From Anaerolineae bacterium (GTDB lineage Bacteria > Chloroflexota > Anaerolineae > UBA1429): a DNA stretch of 6,170 bases. The stretch spans positions 1 through 6,170 of the forward strand of contig JAFGLK010000031.1 in NCBI GenBank assembly GCA_016928125.1, given 5' to 3'. Under the pieces are notes generated by a model that did no database searches, was not told the origin of the DNA, and worked only from the letters and a program-made list of their open reading frames with translations. Position numbers and translations under genes: made by a program. Every line of letters starts with the position of its first letter. The first letter of the stretch is position 1. Below, piece by piece: positions 1 through 4,464 of the stretch.

Positions 1-98
1 AGGAAGACGAACCCGCTGAGCGCCAAAAAGCCCAGGCGCAGCCCAATGTAGAGTCTGAAAATCGAGAGCAGTCGCGGCTCGAGAACCTGTCCCTTCAT
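1..98 (-). CDS. N-terminus of a membrane protein, possibly a sensor histidine kinase (partial)
   Basis: Reading the minus strand from the ATG at 98-96 gives an open frame of 32 codons to the window edge. It begins MKGQVLEPRLLSIFRLYIGL and continues with a hydrophobic stretch (RLGFLALSGFVFL). A short basic and polar start followed by a first transmembrane helix, with the phrase LLSIFRLYIGLRL, is reminiscent of the N-termini of multi-helix sensor kinases in Chloroflexi. That family call is an inference from about 30 residues and could be wrong. An AGGA lies just upstream of the ATG. An in-frame ATG at 116-114 would add six residues (MCYHRT) but has no clear ribosome binding site. The gene is divergent from everything else in the window, so it belongs to a different transcription unit. 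Confidence 0.45.
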   Translation of the reverse strand, partial: MKGQVLEPRLLSIFRLYIGLRLGFLALSGFVF

Positions 99-104
99 AG
101 TCCT

Positions 105-110
105 ATGATA
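105..110 (-). promoter_or_regulatory. Possible extended -10 element for the divergent membrane-protein gene
   Basis: On the minus strand the sequence TGTGCTATCAT contains TATCAT (four of six matches to TATAAT) preceded by TG-rich sequence. No convincing -35 box is seen 17 bases upstream. Its downstream edge is only six bases from the ATG at 98, so a transcript starting here would have almost no leader. This is a weak call. Confidence 0.25.
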
Positions 111-150
111 GCACATTTTGCCCCGGAGCGTACACTGGACTCGGTGCCAT

Positions 151-163
151 CCAGGGCTTATCA
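151..163 (+). repeat. Left terminal inverted repeat (13 bases)
   Basis: CCAGGGCTTATCA is the exact reverse complement of 388-400. It sits 55 bases ahead of the transposase start codon, a normal position for the left end of an insertion sequence. The CAGGG-type terminus agrees with my memory of ISAs1-family ends, which was not checked. Confidence 0.55.
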
Positions 164-217
164 GGATTTTCAGAAAAAGGGGGCAAGGGATATTCTGCGA
201 GTGTAGGAGCTGACACG

Positions 218-387
218 ATGTACGGAGAGATACCCACTGGCAGTCTGTTGGATCACCTGAGCCGGATACCCGATGGTCGTAGTCGGCAGGGGCGGACATT
301 GCCCTTGGCCAGTATGTTGGGGCTGCTCATCCTGGCCGCGCTGAACGGCGAGACATCCTTGCTCGGCATGTGGATGTGGGGGCGCAA
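218..387 (+). pseudogene. ISAs1-family transposase, N-terminal fragment only
   Basis: The start at ATG 218 follows an AGGAG at 205-209 with eight bases of spacing. The first 56 or so residues show the DDE_Tnp_1-associated N-terminal domain typical of ISAs1/H-repeat transposases: SLLDHLSRIPDGRSRQGR, then a hydrophobic helix (LASMLGLLILAALNGETSL), then GMWMWGR. Full-length members run to roughly 350-400 residues and carry a DDE nuclease domain, which is absent here. The frame stays open to a TGA at 482-484, but residues after the right inverted repeat show no family resemblance and overlap the promoter at 422-450, so I end the fragment at the repeat. It cannot encode an active transposase. It points the same way as the operon downstream. 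Confidence 0.65.
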
Positions 388-400
388 TGATAAGCCCTGG
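388..400 (-). repeat. Right terminal inverted repeat (13 bases)
   Basis: TGATAAGCCCTGG is the exact reverse complement of 151-163, so the two form a perfect 13-base pair within 250 bases. It falls inside the transposase reading frame at Asn-Asp-Lys-Pro-Trp, about where similarity to the transposase family ends. That supports a deletion endpoint at the right end of the element. Confidence 0.5.
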
Positions 401-421
401 CTCCCCTCCCCGCTGAAAGGA

Positions 422-450
422 TTGTTGCGCGGTTGCGGATATGGTATAAT
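422..450 (+). promoter_or_regulatory. Strong sigma70-type promoter for the nuclease-dnaB operon
   Basis: TTGTTG at 422-427 (four of six matches to TTGACA) is followed by exactly 17 bases and a perfect TATAAT at 445-450. The TGG immediately before the TATAAT makes an extended -10. Transcription would start near 456-458, giving a leader of about 100 bases before the GTG at 561. No other signal of this quality was found ahead of the four-gene set. The promoter lies 22 bases beyond the right repeat of the miniature element, apparently in the flanking chromosome. Confidence 0.7.
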
Positions 451-470
451 GGCCTCGCAATGGTCTGAAC

Positions 471-534
471 TTGAGCCAAGGTGAAACCTGCACGCTTTCG
501 ATAGCCCATAGGCGTGAATGCCAGCTTGGCTTGA
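471..534 (+). other. Potential hairpin in the operon leader
   Basis: TTGAGCCAAG (471-480) can pair with CTTGGCTTGA (525-534) over ten positions, including two G-U pairs. Inside the loop, CACGC (491-495) can pair with GCGTG (512-516). The structure falls wholly within the predicted 5' leader and ends before the purine-rich ribosome binding site near 541-551. It is not followed by a U-run, so it does not look like an intrinsic terminator. It matches no riboswitch class that I recognise. Confidence 0.3.
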
Positions 535-544
535 GTTTAGGGAA

Positions 545-551
545 AAGGGGG
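545..551 (+). promoter_or_regulatory. Ribosome binding site that sets the nuclease start
   Basis: The purine-rich run AAGGGGG ends nine bases before the GTG at 561, with AGGG a little upstream. This favours GTG 561 over the in-frame TTG at 471. The TTG lies only about 14 bases after the predicted transcription start and would add 30 residues unlike the family. Confidence 0.55.
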
Positions 552-560
552 CGCGCTCCT

Positions 561-1055
561 GTGATCGAGCTGGGCGTCTATTCCGTGCTCTATAGCTGGC
601 TTTCGCGTCATCGCATCGTGCTCTTGAAGGAGATGCAGGGCGAGCGCTTTCTGCCCATCTGGATCGGACAATTCGAGGCAGAAGCGATCGCCATTCGCCT
701 TCAGGGCCCGACCATGCCTCGCCCCCTGACCCACGACCTGCTGAAGAACATGATCGAGGAATTGGATGGCGTGGTGCGTTATGTGGTTGTGAACGACCTG
801 AACAACAACACGTTCTACGCCGGCATTGCGGTCGACCACGACGGCGAGGTGCAACTGGTGGATTCGCGCCCAAGCGATGCCATTGCTCTGGCAGTGCGCG
901 TCTCGGTGCCCATCTACGCCGAGGAGAGCGTGCTCGACAAGGCCGGGATTGAGCGCGCCCCCGATATCCGCGGCACCTCTGCAGAGGGGGCCGAAAATCT
1001 GGATGTGTTTCGTGACTTTGTCGATTCGCTGGATCTCGACGATCTAGGGAACTGA
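561..1055 (+). CDS. Bifunctional nuclease family protein (BFN, DUF151)
   Basis: The 164-residue protein is a BFN/DUF151 domain almost from end to end. It opens [10 protein letters not shown] and continues with [19 protein letters not shown] (LPIWIG at 31-36). The family hallmark FEAEAIA starts at residue 38, and the conserved [11 protein letters not shown] lies at 101-111. Characterised plant members have RNase and DNase activity, and the T. maritima protein gives the fold; the bacterial role is poorly known. After the domain comes a short acidic tail (about residues 133-164), with no UVR motif as seen in some relatives. The start is GTG 561, chosen because the family normally begins a few residues before this beta strand and a good ribosome binding site precedes it. 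The stop is only four bases before dnaB, so the two are probably co-transcribed. I infer that this conserved, soluble cytoplasmic protein is tied to DNA or RNA metabolism with its neighbours. Confidence 0.9.
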   Translation: MIELGVYSVLYSWLSRHRIVLLKEMQGERFLPIWIGQFEAEAIAIRLQGPTMPRPLTHDLLKNMIEELDGVVRYVVVNDLNNNTFYAGIAVDHDGEVQLVDSRPSDAIALAVRVSVPIYAEESVLDKAGIERAPDIRGTSAEGAENLDVFRDFVDSLDLDDLGN

Positions 1056-1059
1056 TAAG

Positions 1060-2427
1060 ATGGCCGCTGATCGCCTTCCTCCTCAGAATATCGAGGCGGA
1101 GCAGTCCGTCCTGGGTAGCCTACTCATTGACCCCGATGCGATTCTCCGAGTCAGCAGCTTCCTGAGGCCCGAGGATTTTTACCGCGAGGCGCACCTGCGT
1201 ATCTACCGGGCCATCTTGGCGCTGCACGAAAGAAGGATGGCTGCCGATTTCGTCACCGTCCTGGATGAGCTCGAGCGGACCGAGCAATCCCAGCTGGTGG
1301 GGGGGCCAGCCTATCTGACCTCTTTGATCAACATGGTGCCCACCTCCATCCACGTGGAGCACTATGGCCGCATCGTCGAGCGCACAGCCATGATGCGCCG
1401 ACTCATCCAGGCCGCGGGCGAGATCGCGGCGCTGGCCTATGAGGAGCGTGGCGAGACCGACGAGGTGATTGATCAGGCAGAGCGGATCCTGTTCGACGTC
1501 TCGCAACGACGCATCAGCAGGGCGCTGACCCCCATCAGCGACGTTATCCGAGAGTATTATGATCGCATCGAGTTCCTGGTGGAGCACCCGGATGAAACCC
1601 TGGGCGTGCCCACTGGGTTCAGCGATCTGGATCGGCTTCTGGGCGGGCTGCAACCTTCGGATCTGATTATCATCGCCGCGCGGCCTGGCGTGGGCAAGAC
1701 CAGCCTGGCCCTCTCGATCGCCAGCAATGCCGCGCTCAGAAACAACGCCGTGGTGGCCGTGTTCACGCTCGAGATGTCGGCCGATCAGGTGGTGCAGCGC
1801 ATGATCTCGGCCAACACGGGCATCGATGCGCAGCGCCTGCGTTTGGGCCGCATCGAGGATCTGGAGTGGGAGCAGTTCACGCGCATGAGCGGCGTTCTCT
1901 CCGAGACGGCGATCTTTATCGACGACACGCCTTCGCCCTCGCCGCTGGAGATTCGCGCCAAAGCCAGGCGTCTGGCGGCTGAGTATGATCTGGATCTGAT
2001 CATCGTCGATTATCTGCAGCTTATGCAGGGCGGCGACCGGCGGAGCGAGAATCGCGTGCAGGAGATCTCGTATATTTCGAGGGCGCTCAAAGGATTGGCG
2101 CGCGAACTGAATGTGCCCGTCATCGCGCTCTCTCAGCTGTCGCGCGCCGTCGAGGGGCGCCAGGACAAGCGTCCTGTGCTCTCTGATCTGCGTGAATCGG
2201 GCTCCATTGAGCAGGATGCCGACGTGGTCATGTTCATCTATCGCGAAGAGCTGTACGACGAAGATACGACCCGTGGCCACGTCGCCGACATCATCATCGC
2301 CAAGCATCGCAACGGACCCACCGACACCATCTCCCTGCAATTCGAGCCCAAGTTCACGCGTTTTGCCGATCTGGCCTATGATGTGGGCGAAGAGCCGTAC
2401 GATTTCGAGACTTTTGAAGTGCTATGA
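1060..2427 (+). CDS. dnaB: Replicative DNA helicase DnaB
   Basis: This 455-residue protein is the hexameric 5'-3' helicase that unwinds DNA at the replication fork. The N-terminal helical DnaB_N domain opens with the family signature [16 protein letters not shown] and runs to about residue 110. A linker follows, then the RecA-like motor. The Walker A is ARPGVGKT (207-214, Lys213), the catalytic Glu lies in TLEMS (E238), and the Walker B is LIIVDYLQL (313-321, Asp317). Further on come SQLSR and the [15 protein letters not shown] motif. The probable arginine finger is Arg417 in AKHRNGP. Every motif is present, the length is normal (440-470), and there is no intein. ATG 1060 has an AGGGA nine bases upstream. 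Its end overlaps the next gene by ATGA, suggesting translational coupling to the presumed loader genes. Confidence 0.98.
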   Translation: MAADRLPPQNIEAEQSVLGSLLIDPDAILRVSSFLRPEDFYREAHLRIYRAILALHERRMAADFVTVLDELERTEQSQLVGGPAYLTSLINMVPTSIHVEHYGRIVERTAMMRRLIQAAGEIAALAYEERGETDEVIDQAERILFDVSQRRISRALTPISDVIREYYDRIEFLVEHPDETLGVPTGFSDLDRLLGGLQPSDLIIIAARPGVGKTSLALSIASNAALRNNAVVAVFTLEMSADQVVQRMISANTGIDAQRLRLGRIEDLEWEQFTRMSGVLSETAIFIDDTPSPSPLEIRAKARRLAAEYDLDLIIVDYLQLMQGGDRRSENRVQEISYISRALKGLARELNVPVIALSQLSRAVEGRQDKRPVLSDLRESGSIEQDADVVMFIYREELYDEDTTRGHVADIIIAKHRNGPTDTISLQFEPKFTRFADLAYDVGEEPYDFETFEVL

Positions 2428-3068
2428 AGCCCTTTGCCGGTTTCCCGGCGGGCAAAGCGCGCCTCACGCCGGTTCCTGATCTGTTCTTCGCTGAGCTGTT
2501 GCCCGCCATCGATGACTTGGCCGAGCTCAAGGTCACGCTCTATATGTTCTGGTTTCTCTATCGCCAGAGCGGGCAGCCACGCTACATGACCTGGGCCGAG
2601 CTGGCCTCTGAGGGGGTGTTGCTCAGCGCTCTATGCGATCCTCTGGCCGATGAGGTGCAGGATCCTGAGCTGATGCTCCGGCAAGCCCTCGATCGGGCCG
2701 TGGCTCGAGGCTCTCTGCTGCAGATCGGCATCTCGGATGAAGAGGGGGAGGAGATCTACTTTTTTCTGAACAGCGCCCAGGGGCGAGAAGCGGTGGCCCA
2801 GGTGAGGACAGGCGAGTTGCTGCTGGAGCGGCGAGGGCGCGTGCGCGAGGCACATGTGCAGCGGGCGCGGCCGAATATCTTCCAGTTGTATGAGGACAAT
2901 ATCGCGCTGCTGCAACCTCTGATTGCCGAGGAACTGATCGAGGCGGCCGATACCTATCCTGAGCAATGGATAGAGGATGCTTTTCGAATCGCTGTGGAGC
3001 ACAATGTGCGCAACTGGCGCTATGTGAGGAGCATCCTCGAGCGCTGGGAGCGCGAAGGCAAGGACTAG
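2424..3068 (+). CDS. DnaD-like primosome protein (DnaB_2/DnaD domain)
   Basis: This is a 214-residue soluble protein. The first 125 or so residues include helix-rich sequence ([19 protein letters not shown]) that may form a winged helix like that of DnaD, followed by a probable charged linker. The C-terminal 60 residues match the DnaD/DnaB_2 domain: [10 protein letters not shown] from 151, then the ending [15 protein letters not shown] (194-208), which contains the characteristic YxxxIL..W motif. In Bacillus, DnaD and the Bacillus DnaB protein remodel DNA and recruit the helicase with DnaI. Here the gene sits between the helicase and a DnaC/DnaI-like ATPase, which supports a helicase-loading role. 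ATG 2424 overlaps the dnaB stop by four bases, so translation is probably coupled; no independent strong ribosome binding site is seen. The domain assignment is firm in the C-terminus and inferred in the N-terminus. Confidence 0.85.
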   Translation: MKPFAGFPAGKARLTPVPDLFFAELLPAIDDLAELKVTLYMFWFLYRQSGQPRYMTWAELASEGVLLSALCDPLADEVQDPELMLRQALDRAVARGSLLQIGISDEEGEEIYFFLNSAQGREAVAQVRTGELLLERRGRVREAHVQRARPNIFQLYEDNIALLQPLIAEELIEAADTYPEQWIEDAFRIAVEHNVRNWRYVRSILERWEREGKD

Positions 3069-3081
3069 GACGGATCTGAGG

Positions 3082-4446
3082 ATGCGCCAAGAGGACGGCG
3101 AGGGCATTGTGACATTGCGCGATCTGGCGTCGAATGAGGCCGCGGACGGGGTCTGCCCCATTTGCCATGGGGTTGGCTTTGTGCGTCGGCGTGTGCCTGT
3201 GGGACATCCTCTGTTTGGCAAAGCGGTGCCCTGTCGCTGCAAGCGCGAGGAGATCCGCAAGCAGAGGCTGGGCCGGTTGCGCAATGCCAGCAATCTGCAG
3301 CATCTCCAGCACATGACTTTCGATTCGTTCGAGATCCCCGCATCCATGCATCCCCATCTGGAGGCCGCTCTGAGGGATGTGCTGAGCAAGGCGCGTGCCT
3401 TTGCCGAGGAGCCCAAGGGGTGGTTGGTCTTCAGCGGCCCCTTTGGCTGCGGCAAGACTCATCTGGCCGCGGCCATCGCCAACGATTGCCTTGACCGGGG
3501 ATTGCCGCTTCTGTTTGTCGTGGTTCCGGATCTGCTTGATTATCTGCGAGCGGCCTATGCGCCACAGAGTCCGGTCACCTATGATGAGCGTTTTGAGCAG
3601 GTGCGCAGTGTCGAGCTGCTGATCCTGGACGATCTGGGCACCCAGAATGCGACGCCCTGGGCCGTGGAGAAGCTCTATCAGATCCTCAACTATCGCTACA
3701 ATGCGGCCCTGCCCACCGTGATCACTACGAATCTACAGATCTCCGAACTGGACCCGCGCCTGGCGTCGAGGCTGCGCGACCAGAACCTCGTCAACACCCT
3801 GCCGATCTATGCGACTGACCATCGCATCAGTGGCAAAGATGAGTCTTTTGGCAGCCTGAGCAACTACAGTGGGATGAACTTCGAGACCTTTTCCGATCGG
3901 GAGGCCGACCTCGAACCTGCGCAGCGTGCTCATCTGCGCGCCGTTATCAAGGCCGTTCAGGCCTATGCCGATGACCCGCACAACTGGCTCTTGTTGCGCG
4001 GGGGATACGGTGTTGGTAAGACCCATCTGGCCGCCGCTGTCGCCAACAAGGTCGCGCCGGGGGGCGCTCGGGTGATGTTCGTGGTCGTCTCGGACTTGCT
4101 CGATCACCTGCGCGCCACATTTCAGCCCGACAGTCCGGTATCCTATGACAGACGCTTCAACCAAGTGCGCCGAGCCTGGCTGCTGGTTCTGGATGACCTG
4201 GGTGTGCAAAACACCACACCGTGGGCTCAGGAGAAACTCTTTCAGATCCTCAACTATCGCTATTCCGGTGGGCTGGCCACGATCATCACGACCTCGCATG
4301 CCGACTGGGAGCGGCTGGATGAGCGCCTGAAAAGCCGCCTGCTCGACACGTCGATCTGCACGCTGATCGATATCGACGTGCCCAGCTATCGCGGCAGCCC
4401 TGCCCAGCCGACACGGGTGCGTCGCTCCACCCGCCGCCGGCTCTGA
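3082..4446 (+). CDS. Tandem double-AAA+ DnaC/DnaI-like helicase-loader ATPase
   Basis: The protein has 454 residues, against roughly 245-310 for DnaC or DnaI, because it contains two loader-type AAA+ modules. An N-terminal cysteine cluster (C25, C28, C51, C53) resembles the zinc-binding helicase-interaction domain of DnaI. Module 1 (about 78-245) has Walker A GPFGCGKT (119-126), Walker B LLILDDLG (179-186), sensor-1 Asn217 and a candidate arginine finger, Arg230 in ASRL. Module 2 (about 265-435) has GGYGVGKT (307-314), LLVLDDLG (367-374), Ser405 at the sensor-1 position and Arg419 in KSRL. Walker A, Walker B and sensor-1 positions are each exactly 188 residues apart. From the strand before Walker B to sensor 1, about 50 of 73 residues are identical by eye. 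A basic tail ends in RVRRSTRRRL. IstB-type transposition ATPases share the fold, but the dnaB and DnaD-like neighbours favour replication. The start is ATG 3082 with AGGA at 3067-3070; GTG 3109 is an alternative. Confidence 0.92.
   Translation: MRQEDGEGIVTLRDLASNEAADGVCPICHGVGFVRRRVPVGHPLFGKAVPCRCKREEIRKQRLGRLRNASNLQHLQHMTFDSFEIPASMHPHLEAALRDVLSKARAFAEEPKGWLVFSGPFGCGKTHLAAAIANDCLDRGLPLLFVVVPDLLDYLRAAYAPQSPVTYDERFEQVRSVELLILDDLGTQNATPWAVEKLYQILNYRYNAALPTVITTNLQISELDPRLASRLRDQNLVNTLPIYATDHRISGKDESFGSLSNYSGMNFETFSDREADLEPAQRAHLRAVIKAVQAYADDPHNWLLLRGGYGVGKTHLAAAVANKVAPGGARVMFVVVSDLLDHLRATFQPDSPVSYDRRFNQVRRAWLLVLDDLGVQNTTPWAQEKLFQILNYRYSGGLATIITTSHADWERLDERLKSRLLDTSICTLIDIDVPSYRGSPAQPTRVRRSTRRRL
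3427..3855 (+). repeat. First copy of the internal AAA+ duplication
   Basis: The coding segment from before the first Walker A to past the first arginine finger is repeated 564 bases (188 codons) downstream. A 21-base stretch at 3678-3698, coding for QILNYRY, is identical to 4242-4262. The matches are clearest around Walker A (KTHLAAA), FVVV.DLLD.LRA, and LDDLG.QN.TPWA.EKL. The outer limits of the repeat are approximate. Confidence 0.6.
3991..4419 (+). repeat. Second copy of the internal AAA+ duplication
   Basis: This is the counterpart of the upstream segment at a constant offset of 564 bases. It keeps both Walker motifs but has Ser at the sensor-1 position and one extra residue before the arginine finger, where the offset becomes 189 codons. 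It lacks a copy of the N-terminal cysteine cluster, so the duplication covers only the ATPase core. Confidence 0.6.
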
Positions 4447-4464
4447 GCCTAGAGAGCGCGTGGC

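Larger units (their letters stand above)
151..400 (+). mobile_element. Miniature, internally deleted ISAs1-like element
   Basis: The stretch begins with CCAGGGCTTATCA (151-163) and ends with its exact reverse complement TGATAAGCCCTGG (388-400), giving a 13-base perfect inverted repeat. Between the repeats lie a 54-base lead-in, a ribosome binding site, and the first 56 or so codons of an ISAs1-type transposase. Family resemblance fades close to where the right repeat begins. This fits an insertion sequence that lost most of its transposase and its right half, leaving a non-autonomous element that relatives could move in trans. No convincing target-site duplication is visible: the flanks read gtgccat on the left and ctcccct on the right. 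The insertion may therefore be old, or the right repeat may be coincidental and the element merely truncated. Confidence 0.55.

Noticed and set aside
159..196. Internal promoter of the element (TTTTCA near 167 and TATTCT at 191-196)
   Set aside because: Both boxes match consensus at only four of six positions and spacing is 18; this is too weak to list as a feature.
140..410. Target-site duplication flanking the miniature element
   Set aside because: Comparing 8-10 bases on each side of 151-400, and of 152-399, shows no convincing direct repeat.
1120..2340. Long minus-strand open frame of 406 codons opposite dnaB
   Set aside because: It lies wholly antisense to a perfectly conserved helicase gene, and its translation is rich in His, Arg and Gly with no recognisable domain. 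It is a by-product of GC-rich codon use.
1060..2427. Intein or insertion in dnaB, a common intein host
   Set aside because: The motor domain is continuous through Walker A, Walker B and the arginine-finger region, and the total length is normal.
4439..4449. Palindrome GGCTCTGAGCC at the end of the loader gene as a terminator
   Set aside because: The two five-base arms are separated by a single base, which cannot form a normal loop, and no U-run follows.
4444..4452. Possible fusion of the loader ATPase and the glycosidase by stop-codon readthrough, since both are in the same frame
   Set aside because: Two stops in a row (TGA 4444-4446, TAG 4450-4452) separate them, and the glycosidase has its own start and membrane anchor.
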